A stretch of 64,000 nucleotides of DNA from Lysobacter sp. (GTDB taxonomy: Bacteria > Pseudomonadota > Gammaproteobacteria > Xanthomonadales > Xanthomonadaceae): assembly GCA_013141175.1 (NCBI GenBank), contig JABFRN010000001.1, positions 124,001 through 188,000 of the forward strand. Direction: 5' to 3'. Below are positions 46,435-53,971 of this stretch, piece after piece. A model generated the notes under the pieces. That model was not told where the DNA came from. It ran no database searches and worked only from the letters and a program-made list of their open reading frames with translations. A program made the position numbers and the translations under genes. Each line of letters opens with the position of its first letter. The stretch's first letter is position 1.

Positions 46435-47139
46435 ATGAACACGCAATCCCACGACCATATCGTCAAAAGCCACGACGACGAACGCCGCGTCATGCTGGAC
46501 GAAATCCTGCGCATGGGCGAAATGGCCGCAGCACAGCTGGAAGCCGCGCTCGATGTGGTCGATCGCCGCGACGGCAAGGCCGCCGAACGGATCATCGCCA
46601 ACGACGAGGCCATCGACGCGCTGGAATTGCAGGTCAGCCACGACGCGATGAAGCTCGCGCTGCGCGGCCCACTGGCCCGCGATCTGCGCGAGATTCTCGC
46701 CGCGCTGCGGATCGCTTCCGACATCGAACGCATCGGCGACTACGCCTCGAACGTCGCCAAGCGTTCGATGGCGCTGAACCTCTCGCCGCCGTTGCCGCAC
46801 ACGCGCGGCCTGGGCAGCCTCGGCCGTCTGGTCGTGCGCCAGGTGCGCAAAGTGCTGGCCGCCTATCGCGATGGCGATATCGAAGCCGCACAGCAGGTGC
46901 GCGCCGAGGACGCGGAGATCGACACGCAATACACCGGCCTGTTCCGCGAACTGCTGACCTACATGATGGAAGACCCGCGGGTGATCACGCCCTGCACGCA
47001 TCTGCTGTTCATGGCCAAGAATCTGGAGCGCGTGGGCGACCACGCGACCAATATCGCCGAGAACATCTGGTTCCAGGAATACGGCGAAGGCCCGATGCCG
47101 CCGCGCGTGAAGCGCGACGAAACCAATATCGCGGGTTGA
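46435..47139 (+). CDS. phoU: Phosphate signalling regulator PhoU
   Basis: The 234-residue protein is built from two three-helix PhoU repeats with the metal-binding E/D-xxxD motifs, seen in ASDIERIGDYASNVAKR and AKNLERVGDHATNIAEN. It damps PhoR/PhoB signalling when phosphate is ample and modulates Pst transport. I chose ATG 46435 (MNTQSHDHIVKSHD, a typical PhoU opening) over a TTG seven codons upstream. It ends the pst operon and is followed by a terminator. Confidence 0.95.
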   Translation: MNTQSHDHIVKSHDDERRVMLDEILRMGEMAAAQLEAALDVVDRRDGKAAERIIANDEAIDALELQVSHDAMKLALRGPLARDLREILAALRIASDIERIGDYASNVAKRSMALNLSPPLPHTRGLGSLGRLVVRQVRKVLAAYRDGDIEAAQQVRAEDAEIDTQYTGLFRELLTYMMEDPRVITPCTHLLFMAKNLERVGDHATNIAENIWFQEYGEGPMPPRVKRDETNIAG

Positions 47140-47158
47140 AGCATTTGCGATCCGGAAC

Positions 47159-47187
47159 GAGGCCGCCGCAGGGCGGCCTCTTGCGTT
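47159..47187 (+). terminator. Terminator of pstSCAB-phoU
   Basis: GAGGCCGCC, GCAG loop, GGCGGCCTC: a perfect 9-bp stem followed by TTGCGTT, 20 bases after the phoU stop codon. Confidence 0.7.
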
Positions 47188-47246
47188 CAGGCAACTATGG
47201 CCTGCGCATGCCTGATGCGAACGAAGGCCGGACTCGGCTGAGCCGC

Positions 47247-47591
47247 TTAAGGCTTGCCCTTCGTGGCCCTGCCCGGCCCGCAGGCCATCGGTGCGCAGAC
47301 GTCGGCATTGCCGCCGCAGCAGTTTTCGGTCAGGAATCCGAGCAGCGCACGCATGGCATCGAAATCGGCGCGATAGCAGATGAAGCGGCCACGCGGCTCG
47401 GCCTGGACCAATCCGGCCGCCGCCAGCTCCTTGAGATGAAAGGACAACGTGGCCCCGGCGAGCGACAGGGCTTCGGCGATCTCGCCCGGCATGCGCCCCT
47501 CCGGTCCAGCCTGGACCAGGCATCGGAAGACGGACAGACGGGTGGACTGGCCGAGGGCGGCAAGGGCGGCGGTAGCCTGCTTGATTTCCAT
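47247..47591 (-). CDS. ArsR/SmtB-family transcriptional regulator
   Basis: A 114-residue winged-helix repressor. The DNA-recognition helix is ALSLAGATLSFHLKELAAAGLV, split here as GATLSFHLKELAAAG, and the wing is EPRGRFICYRA. A C-terminal Cys cluster (ENCCGGNADVCAPMAC) has five cysteines that may bind arsenite or another soft metal; the ENCCGG form is seen in ArsR proteins of proteobacterial ars operons. No resistance gene is adjacent, so it may act on itself or remote targets. A perfect palindrome lies 24 bases upstream. Confidence 0.87.
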   Translation of the reverse strand: MEIKQATAALAALGQSTRLSVFRCLVQAGPEGRMPGEIAEALSLAGATLSFHLKELAAAGLVQAEPRGRFICYRADFDAMRALLGFLTENCCGGNADVCAPMACGPGRATKGKP

Positions 47592-47614
47592 TAATCCATA
47601 ATCCCGGAATGATG

Positions 47615-47629
47615 GAAGGATTATCCTTC
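47615..47629. promoter_or_regulatory. Palindromic operator candidate upstream of arsR-type gene
   Basis: GAAGGATTATCCTTC is a perfect 15-base palindrome, 24-38 bases before the ArsR start codon. Related GGATTA/TAATCC elements lie at 47592-47605. This position fits an autoregulatory ArsR operator overlapping the promoter. Confidence 0.5.
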
Positions 47630-47827
47630 AAAGACGGCACTTTCCACGAAGGGCGTCCGGACTGCCGATGGCCTGACCCGCCGCCTCCTGATTCTCGACT
47701 TTAAACGACGCCTGAATCCAGTCGCCATCGAAGCACCCGCTGCGCACCCGGCACGCCCCGGCCTAACTCTTTGTGCACAACCGCAGACGCCGCAACGCGT
47801 AGATTGCGGACCTTCGAAGGAGAGACC

Positions 47828-48391
47828 GTGCAACAACAGCCCCCCGCATTCCAGGATTCGCTCGCCGCCGCCCGCGACGGAGACCTCCGTGCGCTCGAAC
47901 GGGTTCTGGTGCGTTCGCGCCAGGATCTGCGCCGCTACGCCGAGTATCACTGCGGGATCAACGACATCGAAGATGCCGTGCAGGAGAGCCTGTTGCTGGT
48001 GTCGCGCAAGCTCAAGGCGCTGCGCGAACTCGACGCCTACAACTCGTGGCTGTTCCGGATCGTCAAGCGCGAATGCACGCGGATGAAACGCGCCACGCGC
48101 TACCTGCTGATGCAGCCGACCGATCTCGAAGAAATCGATGGCCCGCATTACCCCGCACCTACCGGGCTGCTCCGCGATGTCGCCCATGCGCTCGCCGCGC
48201 TGCCCGCCCATTACCGCGAGATCATCCTGCTCCGCGATCTTGAAGGCCACACCATCGGTGAGATCGCGGCGTCACTGTCGCTGCACCCGGAAGCCGCCAA
48301 AGCGCGGCTGCACCGCGCACGCAGTCTCGCCAGACAATATCTCGCGCCGCAGCCGGCGCCGCAGATGCAAACCGTTGCTGTTCCACGCTAG
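47828..48391 (+). CDS. ECF-type RNA polymerase sigma factor
   Basis: The 187-residue protein has sigma region 2 (DIEDAVQESLLLVSRKLKAL, with the LDAYNSWLFRIVKRE core-binding and -10 segment) and region 4 (LPAHYREIILLRDLEGHTIG then EIAASLSLHPEAAKARLHRAR, a helix-turn-helix). I chose the GTG start because AAGGAGA lies five bases before it. No anti-sigma gene is beside it. It lies 49 bases upstream of the HvfA-like precursor gene on the same strand, so it is the likely regulator or first gene of that unit. Confidence 0.9.
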   Translation: MQQQPPAFQDSLAAARDGDLRALERVLVRSRQDLRRYAEYHCGINDIEDAVQESLLLVSRKLKALRELDAYNSWLFRIVKRECTRMKRATRYLLMQPTDLEEIDGPHYPAPTGLLRDVAHALAALPAHYREIILLRDLEGHTIGEIAASLSLHPEAAKARLHRARSLARQYLAPQPAPQMQTVAVPR

Positions 48392-48440
48392 GATTCCCCA
48401 CCCCAGCGTCCCGATTCCACCACTCAGGAGTAATACGTTC

Positions 48441-49016
48441 ATGACCAGCACCAAGAAACCCGTCGCGATCGCCGTCTCCGCAGCCTTGGCCAGCGGCCTG
48501 CTGCTGTCCGGCTCCGCGTTCGCTTCGACCCACCTGACCCAGGGCTATCTGCTCGGCGCCGACGCTGCTGCTGGCGACAAGGCCACACAGGGCAGTTGTG
48601 GTGCCGACAAGAAGCCGGCCCAAGGCAGCTGTGGCGGCGACAAGAAGCCGGCCCAGGGCAGCTGTGGCGGCGACAAGAAGCCGGCCCAAGGCAGTTGCGG
48701 CGGGGCCAAGGCCGCCGAAGGCAGCTGTGGCATGGCGAAGATGGACACCGACAAGGACGGCAAGCTCTCCCGCGCCGAATTCGCTGCCGCCCATGACGGC
48801 AAGGACGACAAATTCGCATCGCACGATGGCAATGGCGACGGCTTCATCACCGCCGAAGAAATGAAAGCTGCCCACGAAGGCAAGTGCGGCGGTGACCACA
48901 AGGCCGCTGGTGAAGGCAAATGCGGTGAAGGCAAGTGCGGCGGCACCCAGCCGGCTGCCGACGGCAAAGCCGCCGAAGGCAAGTGCGGCGAGGGCAAATG
49001 CGGCGGCAGCATGTAA
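48441..49016 (+). CDS. hvfA: HvfA-like Cys-rich RiPP precursor with EF-hand insert
   Basis: A 191-residue secreted peptide precursor. Signal peptide 1-28 is followed by [12 protein letters not shown], then by five pentapeptides of the form QGSCG (Cys53, 64, 75, 86) or EGSCG (Cys96). Two canonical EF-hand loops follow (102-113 [12 protein letters not shown]; 129-140 [12 protein letters not shown]), and then five EGKCG motifs (Cys149, 161, 166, 182, 187). All ten cysteines are in these motifs. In Haemophilus HvfA, EGKCG cysteines are converted by HvfBC to copper-binding oxazolone/thioamide pairs. The adjacent MNIO and DUF2063 genes support the same chemistry here. The EF-hands and the QGSCG half are unusual. 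Function as a copper buffer or metallophore is inferred. Confidence 0.87.
   Translation: MTSTKKPVAIAVSAALASGLLLSGSAFASTHLTQGYLLGADAAAGDKATQGSCGADKKPAQGSCGGDKKPAQGSCGGDKKPAQGSCGGAKAAEGSCGMAKMDTDKDGKLSRAEFAAAHDGKDDKFASHDGNGDGFITAEEMKAAHEGKCGGDHKAAGEGKCGEGKCGGTQPAADGKAAEGKCGEGKCGGSM
48600..48698 (+). repeat. 33-bp tandem repeat, three copies, inside hvfA
   Basis: Three nearly identical 33-base units (48600-48632, 48633-48665, 48666-48698) encode G-[AG]-D-K-K-P-A-Q-G-S-C. The few differences are mostly synonymous (CAA/CAG, AGC/AGT, TGT/TGC). The high DNA identity points to recent expansion and probable copy-number variation between strains. Confidence 0.9.
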
Positions 49017-49025
49017 TGCGATCGC

Positions 49026-49077
49026 GCCGTCGTCGCTGACGACGGCCTTCGTTCCGGGGCGGCCGCACTGCGGCCGT
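49026..49077 (+). promoter_or_regulatory. Two hairpins between hvfA and hvfB
   Basis: GCCGTCGTC-GCT-GACGACGGC (perfect 9 bp, followed by CTTCGTTCC) is followed by a second GC-rich palindrome around CGGCCGCACTGCGGCCG. They fill the 106-base gap after the precursor gene. They could act as an attenuator or RNA-stabilising element, so that far more precursor than maturase is made. Confidence 0.55.
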
Positions 49078-49122
49078 CCTGCGTTTCGGGCCAAGCATGC
49101 TTTACCAGCCACGGTTCACCCG

Positions 49123-49980
49123 ATGACACCATTTCCGCTCCCGACAGACGCCGCTGCTGGTCTCGGCCTGCGTCGCCCGCTGCTGGCGGCGATGCGCAAC
49201 GCCCCCGCCGGCAGCTTCGATTTCCTCGAAACCGCACCGGAGAACTGGATCGGCGTCGGCGGCGCGCTCGGCGAGGGCTTCGCCGATCTGGCTTCGCGCT
49301 ATCCGGTGGTCTGCCACGGCCTGTCGCTGTCGGTAGGGGGGCCCGCGCCGCTGGACGACACGTTCCTGATCAAGGTGCGCAGGTTCATGGAGACGCACCG
49401 CTGTCCTCTGTACAGCGAACACCTCAGCGCCTGCGGCGACAGTCGCGGCCAACTGTACGACCTGCTGCCGCTGCCCTTCAGCGAAGCCTCCGTGCATCAC
49501 GTCGCCGCGCGCATCCGCCGCACCCAGGAGATCCTCGGCCAGCGGATCGCGATCGAGAACATCTCGTACTACGCAGCGCCATTCCAGCGCATGAGCGAAA
49601 TCGACTTCATCAACGCCGTGCTCGCCGAAGCGGACTGCATGATGCTGCTCGATGTGAACAACATCATCGTCAACGCCACGAATCACCGCTACGACCCGTC
49701 GGAATTCCTCGCCGCATTGCCTGGGGAACGCGTGGCGTACATCCACGTTGCCGGCCATTACGACGAGGCCGAAGACCTCAAGATCGACACCCACGGCAGC
49801 GCGGTCAACGCGCAGGTCTGGGCGCTGCTCGAGGAAGCGTATGGATTGTTCGGTCCGCGCCCCACCCTGCTGGAACGCGATTTCAACCTGCCGCCGTTCG
49901 AGGATCTGCTCGACGAACTCGGCCAGGTCCGACGCCGCATCGCCGGAGCGCCCGCGCATGACCAGCGCCACGCCGCCTGA
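49123..49980 (+). CDS. hvfB: HvfB-like multinuclear non-haem iron oxidase (MNIO, DUF692) maturase
   Basis: A 285-residue TIM-barrel DUF692 protein. Expected iron ligands are visible as His65 ([11 protein letters not shown]), Glu99-His100 (YSEHLSACG), Glu145 (AIENISYY), Asp177 and Asn180 ([10 protein letters not shown]), His208 and His212 (YIHVAGHYD), Asp223-His224 (IDTHGSAV) and Glu251 (LLERDFNLP). Enzymes of this family (MbnB, HvfB, TglH) use two or three irons and O2 to remodel cysteine in RiPP precursors. Here the substrate is inferred to be the Cys-rich precursor just upstream. It overlaps the partner-protein gene by 23 bases. Confidence 0.92.
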   Translation: MTPFPLPTDAAAGLGLRRPLLAAMRNAPAGSFDFLETAPENWIGVGGALGEGFADLASRYPVVCHGLSLSVGGPAPLDDTFLIKVRRFMETHRCPLYSEHLSACGDSRGQLYDLLPLPFSEASVHHVAARIRRTQEILGQRIAIENISYYAAPFQRMSEIDFINAVLAEADCMMLLDVNNIIVNATNHRYDPSEFLAALPGERVAYIHVAGHYDEAEDLKIDTHGSAVNAQVWALLEEAYGLFGPRPTLLERDFNLPPFEDLLDELGQVRRRIAGAPAHDQRHAA

Positions 49981-50749
49981 CATGAACGACATCCTTGCGA
50001 AGCAACAGGATGCGCTGGCTGCGCATATCCGCGATCCGGAACGCGTGCCACCGCCGTCCGGCATCGAAGAGCGCAGAGTGAAGATCTATCGCGAACTGTT
50101 CTTCAACAACGTCGAGAATCTGCTGGCCGGCAATTTTCCGGTGCTGCGCAGGCTTTACGGCGACGGTGGCTGGCAGGCGCTTGTCCGTGCGTTCTATCGC
50201 GATCACGACTGCCAGACGCCGCTGTTCACCGAACTGGCGCGCGAATTCCTGCGCTATCTGGATGCGCGCGCCCATACCGACGCGGGTCGCGACGATCCAC
50301 CATGGCTGCGCGAGCTGGCGCATTACGAATGGATCGAACTCGCGCTGCAGATCAGCGAAGCGCGCAACGACGAGACCGCGCACGACCCGGAAGGCGATCT
50401 GCTCGAAGGCCGCCCTTGGGTCTCGCCGCTGGCGTGGCCGCTCGCGTATGCCTGGCCGGTGCACAGGATCGGCCCGGACTACCGGCCGGACACGCCGCCC
50501 GAGGCGCCGACCCTGCTCATGCTGCGCCGCGAAGCCGACGGCACCGTCAGCTTCCATGCGCTGACTCCGCTCGTGTTCCGGCTGCTGCAGCGACTCGACG
50601 CCGAACCGGCGCTGAGCGGCCACGAACACTTGCTGGCGCTGGCCGCGGAAGCCGTCGCGACTGATCCGGATGCTTTCCTCCACGAGGGCGCGACAATGCT
50701 CGCGCGGATGCGCGCGGAAGGCACGATCCTCGGCACCCGTCTGGACTGA
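49958..50749 (+). CDS. hvfC: HvfC-like DUF2063 RiPP maturation partner
   Basis: The 263-residue protein begins with the DUF2063 DNA-binding-like helical domain: [14 protein letters not shown], then [30 protein letters not shown]. It continues with the family's second part ([27 protein letters not shown]). In HvfBC and related systems this protein binds the precursor and the MNIO enzyme to present the peptide. I chose ATG 49958 because GGAG lies upstream; ATG 49982 is possible. It ends the RiPP unit, 46 bases before rnt. Confidence 0.88.
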   Translation: MTSATPPDMNDILAKQQDALAAHIRDPERVPPPSGIEERRVKIYRELFFNNVENLLAGNFPVLRRLYGDGGWQALVRAFYRDHDCQTPLFTELAREFLRYLDARAHTDAGRDDPPWLRELAHYEWIELALQISEARNDETAHDPEGDLLEGRPWVSPLAWPLAYAWPVHRIGPDYRPDTPPEAPTLLMLRREADGTVSFHALTPLVFRLLQRLDAEPALSGHEHLLALAAEAVATDPDAFLHEGATMLARMRAEGTILGTRLD

Positions 50750-50795
50750 GACTTCCGACAGCGGGGATGCGTGCGGCGTCTGCTAGGCTTGCCGC

Positions 50796-51425
50796 ATGAC
50801 CGAAGTCGCTGCCGCCCCCGTGCGCCATAAAAAGATGTCGGAGCGTTTCCGCGGCTATCTGCCGGTCGTGGTCGATGTGGAAACCGGCGGCTTCGACTGG
50901 AACCGTCACGCCCTGCTCGAAATCGCGGTGCAGCCGGTCGATCTCGACGAAAACGGCCTGCTCGTGCCCGGCGAAACCGCCAGCGCGCACCTGATCCCGG
51001 CGCCGGGCACCGAAATCGACCCGAAATCGCTGCAGATCACCGGCATCGATCTCGATCATCCGTTCCGGCTCGCCAAGGAAGAACGCGACGCGCTGGATCA
51101 TGTGTTCGCCGCCGTGCGCGCCGCCGTGCGCAAATACGACTGCCAGCGCGCGATCCTGGTCGGTCACAACGCGCACTTCGATCTGAATTTCCTCAACGCC
51201 GCAGTCGCGCGCACCCAGCACAAGCGCAACCCGTTCCACCCCTTCAGCGTCTTCGACACCGTCAGTCTGGCCGGCGTGGCCTACGGCCAGACCGTCCTCG
51301 CGCGCGCGGTGCATGCCGCCGGGCTGTCGTGGAACAGTGAGGAAGCGCATTCGGCGGTGTACGACACCGAACGCACCGCCGAACTGTTCTGCAAGATCGT
51401 CAACGCCTGGCCACGGATGGCCTGA
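50796..51425 (+). CDS. rnt: Ribonuclease T
   Basis: The 209-residue DnaQ-like 3'-5' exonuclease trims the 3' ends of tRNA and other stable RNAs. The DEDDh residues are visible: [12 protein letters not shown] (D, E), [11 protein letters not shown] (D) and the [13 protein letters not shown] block (H and D). The [16 protein letters not shown] opening is typical of RNase T. It follows the hvf genes on the same strand. Confidence 0.95.
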   Translation: MTEVAAAPVRHKKMSERFRGYLPVVVDVETGGFDWNRHALLEIAVQPVDLDENGLLVPGETASAHLIPAPGTEIDPKSLQITGIDLDHPFRLAKEERDALDHVFAAVRAAVRKYDCQRAILVGHNAHFDLNFLNAAVARTQHKRNPFHPFSVFDTVSLAGVAYGQTVLARAVHAAGLSWNSEEAHSAVYDTERTAELFCKIVNAWPRMA

Positions 51426-51484
51426 GCACGGCCGTTCGATGCTGATCCGCAGTCATCGCATGGCGACCGATACGGTCGCTGGCG

Positions 51485-51754
51485 TCAGCCGGGCTGCACA
51501 GTGATGGTTTGCCTCTGACGCCACCCGCGCGCGATGCCATAGATGCTGATCACGATCCACGTCATCTGCAGCAGGCAGACCGCAAGATTGAAACCGCCGA
51601 ACAGCGAGACCAGGATGCAGCTCGATCCGGCGATATTGATCAATTGATAGGGCAGGCCAGTGCCGGAAAGCCGTCCACTCTGCAGCAGGAAATAGCTGCC
51701 GACCACCAGGAAAGAGCCCAGCAATCCAACCCAGTCGTACCATTGGAGATTCAT
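51485..51754 (-). CDS. Small membrane protein, CBU_0592-like
   Basis: The 89-residue protein has three hydrophobic helices, starting WVGLLGSFLVVGSYFLLQSG, with a YQLINIAGSSCILVSLF segment and a basic tail. It resembles the CBU_0592-type membrane proteins, but the match is from memory. The function is unknown. It lies 27 bases downstream of rlmB on the same strand. Confidence 0.72.
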   Translation of the reverse strand: MNLQWYDWVGLLGSFLVVGSYFLLQSGRLSGTGLPYQLINIAGSSCILVSLFGGFNLAVCLLQMTWIVISIYGIARGWRQRQTITVQPG

Positions 51755-51780
51755 TCGCGCTTCTTTCCTTCTTGTGATTT

Positions 51781-52557
51781 TTATTGCCGCTGACGCACGG
51801 CTTCGAACAACACGACACCGGTCGCGACCGACACGTTGAGGCTTTCCACGCCGGGCGATGACGATGCGAGGCCCGGCATCGGAATCATCACCAGCTCATC
51901 GCAATGCTCGCGGGTGAGCCGGCGCAGGCCATCGGCTTCTCCGCCGAGCGCCAACGCGACATTGCCGCGCAGATCGAGTTTGTACAGCGAGCCCGTGGCT
52001 TCGCCGGCAAGCCCGTAGATCCATACCCCGAGCTGCTGGATGTCGCGCATCGCACGGGCGAGATTGGTCACCCGCACCACGGGGATGCTGTCGGCCGCGC
52101 CGGCCGAAGTCTTGCGCACGGTCGCATTCACCTGCACCGCCTTGTCTTTGGGAATGATCACGGCGGTCACGCCTGCCGCAGCCGCACTGCGCAGGCACGC
52201 GCCCAGATTGTGCGGGTCCTGCACGCCGTCGAGCACCAGCAGCAGCGCCTTGCCGGCGGCGGCTTCGATAAGCTCGGGCAGATCGTCTTCGTTGTAGGTC
52301 TTGGCGGCGGCATAGCGCGCGACCACGCCCTGGTGGCGCAGGCCGCCAGCGACACCGTCCAGCGCATTGGTCGCGACCCGGCGCACGTCGATCTCCTTGC
52401 GCCGCGCGTTCTCTTCGATCTCGGTCAGGCGCGGATTCTTGGCGCTGGCTTCGATCAGCACTTCGCGGACATGCTCGGCATCGTGCTCGACCGCGGCAGC
52501 GACCGCGTTGATACCGACGATCCACGCTTTCTGGCTATTGGTTGATGGGTTGCTCAT
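51781..52557 (-). CDS. rlmB: 23S rRNA (guanosine-2'-O)-methyltransferase RlmB
   Basis: A 258-residue SPOUT methyltransferase that methylates G2251 in the peptidyl transferase loop. The N-terminal L30e-like substrate domain starts at AWIVGINAVAAAVEHD. The knotted SAM domain has LLVLDGVQDPHNLGACLRSA, LALGGEADGLRRL and the C-terminal SLNVSVATGVVLFEA. It is divergent from the flavoprotein gene. Confidence 0.94.
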   Translation of the reverse strand: MSNPSTNSQKAWIVGINAVAAAVEHDAEHVREVLIEASAKNPRLTEIEENARRKEIDVRRVATNALDGVAGGLRHQGVVARYAAAKTYNEDDLPELIEAAAGKALLLVLDGVQDPHNLGACLRSAAAAGVTAVIIPKDKAVQVNATVRKTSAGAADSIPVVRVTNLARAMRDIQQLGVWIYGLAGEATGSLYKLDLRGNVALALGGEADGLRRLTREHCDELVMIPMPGLASSSPGVESLNVSVATGVVLFEAVRQRQ

Positions 52558-52633
52558 GGCGCTATTGTGCCGGGATGGGCAGCATTTTGCCCGCACCGCG
52601 CTATCATCCGCCGCCCTGCCCGAACCCTTGCGC

Positions 52634-53923
52634 ATGTCGCCCAACCTGCCTTCCAGCACCGATGTCGCCATCGTCGGCGGCGGCCCCGCCGGGCTGATGG
52701 CGGCCGAGGTCGCGATCGCGGCCGGATTGCGGGTCGATCTGTTCGAGGCCAAGGGCTCGGTCGGGCGCAAATTCCTGATCGCCGGCAAGGGCGGACTCAA
52801 CCTCACCCACAGCGAGCCGCGACCGGCATTCGATGCGCGCTACCGCGAACGGGCGACGCAGGTCGGGCACTGGCTCGATGCCTTCGACGGCGATGCGCTG
52901 CGCGAATGGACGCGTGGATTCGGCATCGAAACCTACGTCGGCAGCTCCGGACGCGTGTTCCCGATGGATCGCAAGGCCGCACCGCTGCTGCGCGGCTGGG
53001 TACGGCGGCTGCGCGAGCGCGGCGTGCGCATCCACGTCCACCATCGCTGGACCGGTTGGAACGAAACCGGAGCACTGCGCTTCGATACTGCCGACGGCGA
53101 ACGCAGCACCGATGCCAAAGCCACGGTACTCGCACTCGGCGGCGCGAGCTGGCCGCAGCTCGGTTCCGACGGCATCTGGGTTCCGGTGCTGGACGAACGC
53201 GGCATCGACATCGCACCACTGCGCCCGTCGAACTGCGGTTTCGATATCGGCTGGAGCGAACATCTGTCGACCCGTCACGCGGGCGCACCGCTGAAACCGG
53301 TCATTGCGCACTGGCAGGGGCCGGACGGCGCGATGCATTCGCTGCAAGGCGAGTGCGTGATCACGGCCACCGGCATCGAAGGCAGCGCGATCTATGCGAT
53401 CTCCGCCGACCTGCGCGAACGCATCCTGCGCGACGGCGAAACGATGCTGTGGCTGGACCTGGCGCCGGGTCGCGACGAAACGCGCCTGCATCGCGACCTG
53501 GAAAAACCGCGTGGCAAACGCAGCCTCGGCGAACACCTGCGTCGACAAACAGGGCTGGACGCCATCAAGATCGCGCTGCTGCATGAAGGATTGCCCCGCG
53601 ATGCGATGACCGACATCGACACGCTGGTGCGCACGATCAAACGCCTGCCGCTGCGCCTACGCAGCGCGCGACCGATCGCCGAAACGATCAGCACCGCCGG
53701 CGGCGTGCGGCTGGAGGCGCTCGACGATGCACTGCAGGCGAACGCAATGCCCGGCGTGTTCTGCGCCGGTGAAATGCTGGACTGGGAAGCACCGACCGGC
53801 GGTTATCTGCTCACCGCGTGCTTCGCGAGCGGAATCATTGCGGGACGCGGGGCAGTGGCTGCATGTGGAAGCGACGGAAGTCGCGATCTGTCACCGGATT
53901 GCGGATCACACGACGGGGCTTGA
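52634..53923 (+). CDS. HI0933-family FAD-dependent oxidoreductase (TIGR03862-like)
   Basis: The 429-residue flavoprotein starts with the FAD-binding VAIVGGGPAGLMAAEVAIAA and EAKGSVGRKFLIAGKGGLN, split in family terms into the dinucleotide fold and the RKFLxxGxGGxN motif. The C-terminal GVFCAGEMLDWEAPTGGYLL matches the second FAD motif. HI0933-like proteins have no settled function. I chose ATG 52634 because recognisable sequence begins there. The last 25 residues (after GIIAGRGAVAAC) look degenerate. Confidence 0.88.
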   Translation: MSPNLPSSTDVAIVGGGPAGLMAAEVAIAAGLRVDLFEAKGSVGRKFLIAGKGGLNLTHSEPRPAFDARYRERATQVGHWLDAFDGDALREWTRGFGIETYVGSSGRVFPMDRKAAPLLRGWVRRLRERGVRIHVHHRWTGWNETGALRFDTADGERSTDAKATVLALGGASWPQLGSDGIWVPVLDERGIDIAPLRPSNCGFDIGWSEHLSTRHAGAPLKPVIAHWQGPDGAMHSLQGECVITATGIEGSAIYAISADLRERILRDGETMLWLDLAPGRDETRLHRDLEKPRGKRSLGEHLRRQTGLDAIKIALLHEGLPRDAMTDIDTLVRTIKRLPLRLRSARPIAETISTAGGVRLEALDDALQANAMPGVFCAGEMLDWEAPTGGYLLTACFASGIIAGRGAVAACGSDGSRDLSPDCGSHDGA

Positions 53924-53971
53924 CCAGCCATTCGGCTCTTGAGAACCGCCCCTTCAACACACCCCACTTCG

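Noticed and set aside
35456..47591. An arsenic resistance operon formed by arsC and the ArsR-type gene
   Set aside because: They lie 11.5 kb apart in different transcription units with no arsB, acr3 or arsH between them.
48600..48698. CRISPR-like array
   Set aside because: The three direct repeats are contiguous, without spacers, and lie inside a coding sequence whose protein repeats they encode.
48441..50749. Methanobactin cluster
   Set aside because: The enzyme is DUF692 as in MbnB, but the precursor is a long secreted EGKCG-repeat protein and the partner is DUF2063 rather than MbnC; HvfABC fits better.
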